A DNA stretch of 64,000 nt, taken from positions 248,001 to 312,000 of the forward strand of contig WEDG01000242.1 of the NCBI GenBank assembly GCA_017591395.1, read 5' to 3'. The notes under the pieces were generated by a model that had not been told where the DNA came from, did not search any database, and saw only the letters and a list, made by a program, of their open reading frames with translations. Positions within the stretch are counted from its first letter, which is position 1; the number at the start of each line of letters is the position of its first letter. Positions 1-10,100 of this stretch are shown here, in pieces. A program made the translations under genes and the position numbers. Origin of the DNA: Schistocephalus solidus (taxonomy: Eukaryota; Platyhelminthes; Cestoda; Diphyllobothriidea; Diphyllobothriidae).

Positions 1-2555
1 TGAAGGGTTTGCATTGTTAAGCACCACAAGGGACGATACCACACAAATGTAAATAACTTGACAGGTTTATGTTTGCAGCCAACGGATAACTGCAAATGTT
101 AAGTAAAAGATGGCCATTTGTGAGTGAGTCGAATAGGTTTGCATGAAACGATCTGTTTTCCTGACAGCGACTGGAAAATGGAAATCGATCATAAAAAAGG
201 CTCTGGGAAGTAGGAGAACCGAAAGGCACGAAAACCTTCAGAGTCAAAAGAGCAATGCATTGCAACAAGGTAAGAAGACGGTGTAGATAAGAAAAGTAAA
301 ATCAAAAAAAGAAGGGAGAGACGCTAATGAACAGAAGCAGGAAAAAATAGATAAAAAATCAGACTCTGAGAAGCGGAGAATAAGAAGGAATCTGGAGCGA
401 AAAAATCGATAAAGAATTATGATTAGAGAAAAGGCGGGATTGAGATAAGGCTCTTAGGTCGTAGCAAGATGCCGTCTTTTTTAGAAGGGCAAGATTTATT
501 AGTATCAAAAATAGAAAAAATGCATCAGGTAGGAGAATCGAGGTCGATTTCGTTCCTTCGTTGTTAGAGCGTGGGGCGCTGAAGAGTAAGCGTACGGATT
601 GACCTCATGTGGCACCACAGCACCTGTAAAAACGAAATGGTGGTGTTGGTGGGGAATGAAAGAGAGCGGACCATGGAAACCACGGAATATTGAAGAGTTT
701 TTAAAGGTCAGACTCCAACGATGACTTCTCGTGACCGACCAAGTGGCAGTCATTATCATCGTACTTAAGACAATTCCCCCCACAGTAATTACCAGCGTGA
801 CTAATACCATCTCTCATAACCAAGCAATGGGTGAAAAAAAGAGGGCAATTACATTTTTCTGTGCTTACTTTCATCTTTTAGATTCACGTCTTTTAAGTAG
901 GGAAAGAACTACCACCATTGAAACCATGTAAAACCGTCCAGCAAGTGCAATTTCGGTGCCGATGTTTTAGAATAGTTGCTTTAATTTTCTATGAAAATAT
1001 AAGCAACCGTATAGTTCAGCGTTTACAGATTGAAATATCGGTTGGCAAATCTGCGTCCCTCTTTGATGATTTATTTTCCTTCAGAGTAGGTGTTTTGGGT
1101 GTCTTAAGCTGAGTCAAAAACTGGAAGAGACAGAGACAGTTAGGTAGGATGCACCTCTTTAAAAAATGAAGAAAGGGCTACATCCTATTTCTAGAATGAT
1201 GGATGTCAAATTTTCAGGAATCATAGAAGAGAACAGATTCATTGTCATTTTTCAGCAGCCTACTAAATTCCATCACATAAAAGACAAAAATTGACATCTT
1301 TGAAGATCAGCCGTATGAACGGGTTTTTTTCGCCACTCCTTCCTAGATTATTGTTATTTCCATATATGATTTAAATAACTAAAAAATGCATGTAGTCATT
1401 TCTACTGATGTTGACAGGATTGAACCACCTATCCTACAATCGCACTGTGTGATTTACCTAATAAGCTGCCAAATTCATGCCTGATGGTTAATTGAATTCA
1501 GCTATAATCCGGTTTTTATGGCTCGCTAAGTGAGCTTCTTTCTTAATCCACGTGATCAAACTATGCAGATTAGGGGTGCATTTGTGTGCATCCAACAGTC
1601 AGTGAGAGACTTCAGGCAGTGTGAATCTTTTCATAAATAGAACAATTATGTGAAATCGCTCAACCGATATTTTAAATGGTGGGAGGTTTAACATTTGATA
1701 TCGTTCTTGCTATTAAAAATTATTCTGTTCATAGGAATAAAAGACTGTCACTTTCGTCTGGCGCCTAAGCGGATGTTTGTTACCTACTCCGTTTGATGAC
1801 CTGAATCACACATTATCTAGTTCTTTGCGGGCATTTTCTTGCAACTTGTCGTTAGGAGGACCGGTTTGCTGCCTGGATGAAATGAATTTGGTCTATGATA
1901 GAGATAGCAGGATCTCAAGGGCTTTTAAAATGCTGCTACTTACCTTCCGATTTTTCCTTCGTAAAATTTTCAGCATGCATCTATGAAATAGTGTTACAGT
2001 TAATTACACCGATATGATCAAGTGTTGCCGCTAGATCGATGGGGCCTGTATCATAGTACTTTCACATAAAAATTGTTCAAAAAAACTCAAAAGAGCAGAA
2101 GAGGAGTCATAAACTCGGAAATTCGCAACCGAGCACTAGAAAACATTTTTTCAGTAGAACGAGAGGGAGGTGGGAATTGGCATCCTCTTGGGAATAAAAG
2201 AGCACTGCATTAAATTTTAAATAGATCAACCTATGAATACGGGACAATAAAGAGAGCTGCCATTCTAGGCCTTAATAACTTCTGTTTAGCCAATTACTCT
2301 CCGGCAGCTTCGGCAAATTGAAACAAATACGTATGTCTGCACAGATTACGCAATGGTCGAATATCGTAACTCTTCAATCTTAAAACAAGTTCACCTAACG
2401 GAATTCCCTCTGCTTTTTCAACACCAGTCGATCTTTATGAGTATTGACAAGGTATATATTATTTATTTTGGGAAAACAAAATATCGGTGTGCATCCATCA
2501 ATTATTAAATATATATAAACATCTGCGCCATCTGTTTGTGACATGTTTATGTTTC
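1..2555. other. AT-rich stretch without a supported gene
   Basis: Open frames here are short, low-complexity and show no family motif. The one patterned spot is a tRNA-like piece on the minus strand near 1410-1470, with a box-A-like stretch and a GGTTCAATCC box B. It is probably a decayed SINE head. No splice-bounded coding block was seen. Confidence 0.6.
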
Positions 2556-2559
2556 CGGT

Positions 2560-2747
2560 TCGCCTCGCCTCCCATCTCTGTTCTTCTTGACTCTGTCTTG
2601 ACACCACGCACAGGCTGGTATGGGAAGAGAGCGTGCGGTAGATTCAGTGCAAATCAACTATCACTGAAAACTAATTCACATGTCCCTGTACCACCCTTCT
2701 GTGTAGCATACAGTGGAAATCGTCAGAATACGACGGTTGAACTGTTG
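2560..2747 (+). repeat. GC-rich interspersed repeat, family A (diverged fragment)
   Basis: This segment aligns by eye with copies at 49840-50205 and 50221-50586 (opposite strand), 51578-51975 (same strand) and 59919-60090. Shared landmarks are TCTTCTTGACTCTGTCTTGA near the left end, a GTGCGGTAGAT-type block in the middle, and CGACGGTTGAACTG at the right end. No coding potential is claimed. The family could be the non-coding end of a larger element or a SINE. Confidence 0.7.
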
Positions 2748-2858
2748 TTTCCCGTCCCAGCTGTTAGACAGGGATATGTTTGGCTGAATGAAGAAAAAGA
2801 AGTCAGAAACAGTTGCGTGCCAAGTACGAATACATATAGATATATAGGTTTTAGTTTG

Positions 2859-3147
2859 AACCGACAAAGACAAGGGAAACCGGAATGGCCATTTCTGGCT
2901 TATGAGCGATCATCAGTCAGTCATACCCAATCCCAAGTGTGGACCACCTGGGATTCGATCCCGTGGCATTTGGTACTTGAATCAAACGCTCTACAATTGA
3001 GCCACGGACTCGATTTTTTATTGATTGCAATCGGGAATATAATGATAGTGTGCGGCTCACCGATCTGCTTAAAAACATGCATGTTCAATTGTGCTCTCGA
3101 GCTCACATTAGAGCCCTCGCAGGCAGTCGCATAATGACGTGTAGCAT
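2859..3147 (-). repeat. tRNA-headed hammerhead repeat, single unit
   Basis: On the minus strand the unit has a 5' segment with CACACTATCAT, a tRNA-like part (GTGGCTCAATTG box-A region, GGGATCGAATCCC box-B region), a hammerhead-like module, and a tail CCCTTGTCTTTGTCGGTTC. It matches the plus-strand units at 3160-3714 and 37761-38090. It lies immediately beside the plus-strand array in inverted orientation. tRNA-like boxes imply RNA polymerase III transcription by analogy with known SINEs; this is inference. Confidence 0.75.
2878..2922 (-). ncRNA. Hammerhead-like module, slightly degraded
   Basis: Read on the minus strand: stem I GACUGA/CCGGUU, CUGAUGA, a stem II with GCU/AGC, GAAA, and palindromic stem III AUGGCCAU followed by U. 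Core residues are present, but stem I has a mismatch next to the core and stem II keeps only about three pairs. Weak or no activity is expected. Confidence 0.5.
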
Positions 3148-3491
3148 ATGATGTTTTAGGTGGTCCACAGGTGGTCCACCCTGTCCACTTGTTGATGACA
3201 GCTAATAAACCAGAAATGGCCATTCCGGTTTCCCTTATTTTTGTCGGTTCCACCTAAGGTACCAAATGCTACACGTCACTACGCGACAGCCTATGAGGGC
3301 TCTAATGTGAGCTCCAGGGCACAACGGAACATACATGCTCCTTAAGCAGATCAGTGAGACGCACACTATCATAATATTACCCATCGCAACCGATAAAACA
3401 ACTGGCCTGTGGCTCAATGCTAGCGCGTTCGACTCAATAACCAAAGGTCGTGGGTTCGAATCCCAGGTGGTCCACACTTGGGATTGGGTAT

Positions 3492-3536
3492 GATTGGCTG
3501 ATGATGGCTCATAAGCCAGAAATGGCTATTCCGGTC
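3492..3536 (+). ncRNA. Candidate intact type-I hammerhead ribozyme
   Basis: Every conserved hammerhead part is visible in order: stem I 5' strand GAUUGG (3492-3497), CUGAUGA (3498-3504), stem II UGGCU-CAUA-AGCCA (3505-3518, five pairs), GAAA (3519-3522), stem III AUGGCUAU (3522-3529), unpaired U (3530), stem I 3' strand CCGGUC (3531-3536). All six stem-I pairs form, two of them G-U. Cleavage would fall after U3530. The short, nearly palindromic stem III without a loop is typical of hammerheads thought to act as dimers or in tandem transcripts. Loop-loop contacts were not assessed. Confidence 0.72.
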
Positions 3537-3665
3537 TCCCTTGTCTTTTTCGGTTCTACTTTTATGCTATGCGTCGCTATGAGACCACCTGCGAGGGCTC
3601 TAATGTGATCCCCAGGGCACAACGGAACATTCATGATCCTTAAGCAGATCGGTGAGCCGCACAAT

Positions 3666-3668
<3 letters not shown>

Positions 3669-3713
<45 letters not shown>
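3669..3713 (+). repeat. (AT)n microsatellite
   Basis: Pure AT dinucleotide run that directly terminates the last hammerhead-repeat unit. The related unit at 38090 also ends in TATATA, so the tract is probably a tail or a target preference of the repeat. Confidence 0.95.
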
Positions 3714-3718
<5 letters not shown>

Positions 3719-3910
3719 GGCATTACGTGGTTATTCCACAGTGGTTGATTGTCTTCGACCCAAACGTTCATTTAAATTTCGGGTCTGACCCTAAAAAGTC
3801 ATGTCCGAATCACCTGACTCCATGTCCTGCACTTAATAATTTCAGAAATTATTTCCCCGATTATTCTCTGGAGTCCATATACCAGAAACCGCATAGAGAA
3901 CGCTGGGGGA

Positions 3911-3982
3911 CCCACTGAGGAGCCGAACCCCTCGTTGCTGTGTCACGCAGCAGCAGAAACATCGGCGAAACACGTGTCTGGG
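3911..3982 (+). ncRNA. Candidate hammerhead ribozyme with long stem II
   Basis: Parts in order: stem I CCCA (3911-3914), CUGAGGA (3915-3921, fits CUGANGA), stem II closed by GCCGA (3922-3926) and UCGGC (3962-3966), GAAA (3967-3970), palindromic stem III ACACGUGU (3970-3977), C (3978), stem I UGGG (3979-3982). Inside stem II a second hairpin GCUGUG/CGCAGC forms around a UCA loop. All core positions are intact. Stem I is only four Watson-Crick pairs, extended by possible G-U pairs. It is unrelated in sequence to the 45-nt module of the tRNA-headed repeats and resembles PLE-borne hammerheads with loop-less stem III. Confidence 0.6.
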
Positions 3983-6479
3983 CTTTTAGCTAGTACCTAT
4001 GTCGGAAGTACGGTATAATGTCTTTGCCATATATATAGACTTGCATCCCCCTACCAGGCGATACGCAAAAGGCTCGAGTCAGTTCGGGCAGGGTCAATGG
4101 GACAGATCAGAAAAATGCTATTTCAAACGGACGTAGGGCAACAGTTCGAATATGCCATATAAGAGAAATCATGAATTGCGAGGTAAGGACCACATAAATG
4201 TTAAGAAAAGCACCGTTCAATAAATAGTTTCTGGTTACTTCCTTCCAGGCAGCGTGTAGGACAGTCTTCTGGATAATGTGATAGTTGTACTGGCAATCAC
4301 ATATACCTGCTCAGCTGTCGGACGTCAACAGTAGTGGTCCCCTTTGGAAAATAACTTGCAGTTATTTGAAATGCAATTTACGTTTGTCCTTTAAAATTGA
4401 CACGATATTGGACGATATTGATGCATAAACTTATTCAAAGTACATAAACCTCACAAAAATCTTTAAATGCATACGATTCAATGCACAATCATATGAATGG
4501 GTGGAGCAAATATAGAATGTCACCTAATCCAGTAAAGCAAGAAATTGTCTACCAACCTTTACTGCTGTTATGTGATCAGAGGGTATGCTGGACTATGAAA
4601 AAGACTCATTGAGTTTTTACAAAATCGTTACTCGTTACCTCTGTATACCTCCACTGCATAAGGCAAATGGCACACTGATGATCGGTACCAACCGTGAAAC
4701 AGCTGTCTGTGTCTTGCCTGTTGCACCTAGAGTGAAATATTTACTGTAAAACCAGCAAAAACATACGTTTGATATTCAGATAAGGCAAAACGGACTGCTT
4801 CGATGAGGTAAAAACAGAACTTAACGAAGGGTACAAAGGATATTAAGTCACGTCAGACAAAAACTGACTCCAAGGAGCGGGAGGTGAGGCGTTGATAGAA
4901 TTTCTTTCAAATAAAGGTAGCGTCTCCTTGGCTTATCCATGCACGCATTAAGGCGAGTCAGAAGATTCACTTTTAATGCAGAACACTGCCTGATTCAAGC
5001 CCAATAATTTCTTAAGAGCATTCGTTAAGTTCCACCCTGTTTAGGTCTGTTCAAATGCAGTTCGATCCTTTGTCTTCAAACCCCTAATAAATTTTAAACA
5101 AAGCCCTTAACAGGCGGCTTATTAGAAGCCTTCGAAGAGGGCTGGGAAAATTTGTCAATGGTCTACCTTGTATAAGTGAAATAAAAAGTTTTTATTATTT
5201 AGATAGATATCTTTTAATCATTTCATTGGCCACATTGATATTGTCCCAAAAGAATTTTGGCTTAGGGAACATGCTTACTCACCGCAAAGTTTTCTTCTTC
5301 TAGTTAATAAAGAAGTATTTTATCTGGAGCTGAAGAAATGATGAAATTATTTTCAAATAGACGAATGATTATGAACAAGGATATAAGAACGTCAGAGAGT
5401 AACGAGGATAAAAAGCTACTTTTTCTGTCCAATGGTTCCGAAATTCTGCTCCTGTCTAATTAATACGTAGAAACCTCGAAGTTGGAGTGTTTATCATAAA
5501 ATATTTTTAATAGTTTGAAGATCTTTTTACCATGTCACTTGCCTTTCCTAACAGCTAAGACTGTTTGTATACTAAGCAGTGCCTACTCACTAACCTCCAC
5601 TGCACACTGACACGTGCTGAAGTGTGAAGAGGCACCTCGGTAAATTTCTTCAACATACTTGGTGGTCGGGCGCCTTTGCGACGAAACTTGTGCAGCTCTC
5701 ACTACTTTCCATTTGTCCACATGGCATCAGTGAGGAGACTCGTTGAACTTTCAGTGTGTTGTTAGTAATTCTCCAGTATACGAAATTTGACTGGAGCTCA
5801 CAATGCCTCATTTCGTTCTAGACTCTGGATTCCTCCAAAGCATGGCCAAGCAAACTTACCGGGAAATGAATAGACTATTTATTTTACACATCTGTTCTCG
5901 GCTATTTTCATGCTCAAATATCGAATTCAAATTATTTACACACTAAGCCACTCGCATGTCAAAAAATGACCTTTTAACTTTTAGGTAGTAGAAAACATTT
6001 TGAAGTTTTGCAGTCCTAGAAATAACTTTCTAGGGCTCCATAAGTTACTTCTAAAGAAACATCGACCAAAATATCAGAAATTCACTAAGAAACAAAAAAA
6101 GTAAAACATTCCTCGCGTTTGAATTTCGAGCTATTCTTGACTGTTTGCACAGTTCAGGACGTTAGAAGTCCCCTTGACCTTCTATAGCTGTTACAGGTGA
6201 TAAAAGTTCCTTTATTTTCCAACTCCTTACGGTTTTAACTACAGCATTTAGGGATTACCACCTGACATCTATTTTTTATTTACTAGGTCGAAGCTTATTA
6301 ATCGGCAGAAATTATGTTTTTCCAACATGCTATTTGTCAAACATAAAATAAAACTGCATGTTGTCGATTATATCGAAGAATGCAAAACCTCGCACAACGT
6401 TTCCACGATATGGGTATTGAGGTAGTTTCGAGAATTCCTTTTATTTGACCCTATATTTCGAGTTCAGCTATCGCGAACA
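3983..6479. other. No supported gene
   Basis: AT-rich sequence with frequent stops in all frames. The first ~100 bases after the hammerhead may belong to the same element. I see no protein family, RNA gene or repeat copy shared with the rest of the window. Confidence 0.6.
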
Positions 6480-7180
6480 ATGCTGTCCGCCGTGTACCCC
6501 ACAGAAAGGACGGCGCAAGGACACTGACTCACGCGTGAATTAGTTTATAGCGATAGCAAACGTGGACAGTATCTACTGCTCCTTCTAATCCCTCAGCCAT
6601 CTGAACCCGCTAATAAGACAGAGGCAAGACGACTGGAAGTAAGATCTAGTTCGGTGGCTGACAAGGCTAAACAGTCCATCCATCGACACTCCCTAGTTCA
6701 CGCACAATTAATCACATCTATGCCAAACGAAAAATGGAGGCAGCTAGGATCCCAATTGACTGGGAGTGTCGAAGAGTAAGGATGAGCCATTGCAGCCTGC
6801 CTCTCCATCCAGAGAGGACTTGGTTATCAAGTCGGTCGGTAGCCCTCCAAGTCACGGCTTTTAACTCACCGTAACAGTGTAACCATGCGTCACGTTGTTT
6901 ATAGTTAGGAAGATGCTCTGAGAGCCGTGGTGACGGAGTCCACCTCAACCTCCATTCCCATTTCCGAGCCCATAAAAAACGGATGATGATGCTGAGTACG
7001 AGTTGCTGATCAAGTCCAACAACCCGTCCACGCGCGTCACATAGGACCTGGTTCCCGCGCATAAAGCACCATGTTTTCACACAAAACTGGTGGGCTGGTC
7101 GGAGCTCCCACGCCATAGAGGCCACGTGGAGAAGGCTTCTATTAATATTATGACTACTTGCGTTAGAGGACCCTTTTCTG
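6480..7180 (-). repeat. Family A repeat, extended diverged copy
   Basis: Minus-strand sequence matches the plus-strand copy at 59692-60100. Shared blocks are AAAGCCGTGACTTGGAGGGCTACC, split here as AAAGCCGTGACTTG then GAGGGCTACC, then GGCAGGCTGCAATG, then CAATTGGGATC, then the TCTGTCTTATTAGCGGGTTC block of the core repeat. A 135-codon minus-strand open frame (6718-7125) runs through it. Because the same DNA recurs as non-coding repeat elsewhere, I treat that frame as incidental. Confidence 0.55.
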
Positions 7181-10100
7181 TGCCTGTGGCAGAGGATTTG
7201 AGACGAGTTCGTGTGTGGTGTACAAGCGGATGGAGAGGTGGGTGGCGATCGTCTGTGGTGTTTTACCGCGGATTTTCATGAAGGCGCATATGGCCGAGTA
7301 CGACCATGAAGTGACTGAATATATACTGACACCCGCTGCCTACGAAAGAGTTATGTTCCGAACAGCCGCTTGTAACTTTAAATTCTCTTAAGTAAATTTT
7401 CCATAAGTTAACATAACAATAACTCAATACACATGTTTTCGTATTTTAAAAGTTAATAGTAAGACATTAATGCATGCATCCTCTTCGTCTGCATGTCAGA
7501 AAATTCGTAATTTGAAAGTTAATAAATGGAGGACTGGTTGTGCTTGTCGGGCCATTAAAACCACCAAAAAATGCAAAATATACGTACTTCCACCTTCTTT
7601 CGTTGCCAACAGCGTCCCCGAAAGCGCTTCCGGAAGCATCCTGCTGTCGAAACATAATTATTCCACTTCAACGCTCTGCTGCGTACGAATTTTTCAACAT
7701 TTTCATACTGGTCACACGCATGCAATACGTAAGACTGTCATGCCCGCGGTGGAGTCCCAGAGGTGACGCCCAAGTTTGAAAAATTGACGGACATATTTCC
7801 ACGAACAAACTGGGCCCGTGAATACAAATATTAAAAACAATCTTAATAAAGTCATACATTTCCACTGAGGATGCATGGCGGATATTAACGGACACTCAGT
7901 ACCCCTTTCGGTAACCTATTTCTGACCCACTGGACACAATTGAGCCATCGTTGCCGGTGGGTATCAAATCACCATGAGGCAGGAACATAATAAACCACCC
8001 TTGACAGGTCAGCTACGGTGCACAAACCGGTAAAATAGTTAAAAAGATGTGATGGCCAAGAGCCCGAATGCGATTCTCTAACTTTCCGGATAGAGCAAGG
8101 AGCATGACAAGACTCAATAGCATAATATAAGTTCAATCCACCTAAGGAAGTCTTCGGTGTTTTGCCACTAAACTTGGATTACTGTGCCCAAAAAAATTGA
8201 TCTGCTCAAGTTTATTGGTCTCACCATCTCCGCAAAGGTTCCTTAGTTTACTTTACCCTTGATACTTGAATTCTGAGTGATCTGTTTCTGCGGCAGGAGG
8301 CTGAAATAGGCTGCAGTCAATATCCATAGTTGCAGCTTCAGAAATACATCTAGTCAACCTATATTATTTGGTTGTCTGACTTTGGTCCGGGGAAACGGAG
8401 GCATGCAGTTTTTCGGAAAACCCAACTTTCCATCTTGCAGGAAAACAAGGTCATATGAATACAAGACCATAAAATATACACCAGTGAGCCAATTAAAGTA
8501 GGAGGAATAGTATACTATTAACAGTAGTGAAAATGCGATTCTCAGGTGGTATGTCAAAGGAAGAAGAGGTGTTCACCGGGAGAGCTTCCATGCCGTCGAA
8601 ACCAATATCAGTATTCCAAACCCAACTAGTAAATAAAGCGAGGATTAGGCTGTGCTCCGTATAAGAAGTTACTTCGCAGTACAGTTTGAGCTGACGTAGG
8701 AACAGCCCCACGTGGTGTCGAAAAGATAGCATGGCGCTTGTTATTGATTTAACTCGTCACTTGATTCGATGCCTTAAAGGTCAATCCGGTAGATTTGGCT
8801 ATCAGCGATTAATCCGTAGGCTTCCTAATCCCTTCTAGAGGTACAACGTCCTTGCAGTTTTATTTAATGATCCTTGTTGAAGTTTCATTCTTCCGATTAA
8901 CAGTTTTTCCCTACTAACTTTGGTTACAATTAATGAGTGCCATAGAAGAAGTAGACATGAAGTACATATAGTTCCAATTTCGCTTACTCGGCTGCTCTAT
9001 TTATATGCAGTGTACCATATGCGACGATGATTTTAAACCTGAAAAGTTTCCATTTCTGAAGTTCCCTCTGCCCTATTAGGTGGCTAACAATGCCTAGCAG
9101 CGAGGCTCACGTTGAACTTCTATTGGTGGTAGGTTCTTTATGCGATTAGGTTTCAAAAATAGCCTCAAAACCCATTGACAAACTTTGACGATACGAAGTG
9201 GGACCAACACATGCAAGAACTCAGATTAAATTTGCTACTGCTAAAAGCCCCCGATAAAAAACCTCAAAAGATCATTGACGACTTACTGAAAGGGCCTAGG
9301 TGGCTGTAAAAATCATAAACCAAGAAAGAATTTCCCTTGAGCGCCAGTGATTCGTTTTTTTGCAAAATCGCTGTCAAGTAATAGCGCTAATTCTCAATGA
9401 ATAAGTCAGTTAATCGATATTGCATTTTCTTAACAGGACAAACACTGCATTAACGATGTGCCAGTCTTGCTTCAACGCCATGTCAGTGAGTGAGAACGAC
9501 AGCAATGATGAAGACAAGTTCCGACTACGTCCTCACAAAGCCCGTCATGTCCACACTCAAGCCACCGTCTCCCATACCTGCTGTTATAACGAGCGCAGTC
9601 AATCCTTTTTGGAAGGTCCCCTGGATAATTGTCAACGGCCGCCCACTCAGCGTCTCCCTTTTTGAACTCCCTTCGCTAATGTAATTTCCGTAAATATCTC
9701 AAAACGCTGTGCACAAAAAGGAGTGCCGAATCTTTCCAGTAGATTTCGTAGCCAAAGACCTTAATTTATAGGCATGCAATGGATGATTAAATCATACATT
9801 AGCAAAACTTAAACTCCGAAACTCATTACTGCATCTAGTGCAGTTTTCACAGGTGTACACGGCTATTGCATATTAGATCGTCACCTACCTCCCGGGCCCG
9901 CATCTCCAAAGCAAAAATAAAAAGCACATTTTCGTCCTACAAATAGGATAGACCAATGAATACCCTTACCCTCCCTCTCCCTTTTATCTTTAAATAAATT
10001 TGGCCACAGCCGATAGAATACGGGCCGTCAATCGCACCTGAACGCGAGTTGGACTTAAAGTACTCGATGAACAAAAAACGCGGGTTCAACTACAGGTTTC

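Larger units (their letters stand above)
3160..3714 (+). repeat. Head-to-tail array of tRNA-headed hammerhead repeats
   Basis: The array holds a 3' fragment (about 3165-3256), one complete unit (about 3257-3568) and a 5' partial unit (3569-3714) ending in an AT tract. The landmark GATCRGTGAG recurs at 3349 and 3647 (298 bp apart), and the hammerhead core recurs at 3192 and 3498 (306 bp apart), so the units are tandem and about 300 bp long. In the full unit a tRNA-like head spans about 3408-3477, with box B GGTTCGAATCC at 3453-3463; the ribozyme follows 30 nt later. The fragment's core at 3192-3198 reads UUGAUGA, so that copy is damaged. This organisation resembles schistosome Sm-alpha and animal retrozymes, which are known families. 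Membership is inferred, not shown. Confidence 0.75.

Noticed and set aside
6718..7125. 135-codon minus-strand open frame
   Set aside because: The DNA belongs to a repeat whose other copy (59692-60100) does not keep the frame.
9420..9684. GC-richer patch open in two frames, possible terminal exon
   Set aside because: No family motif, both frames equally plausible, and no convincing acceptor in a usable phase.
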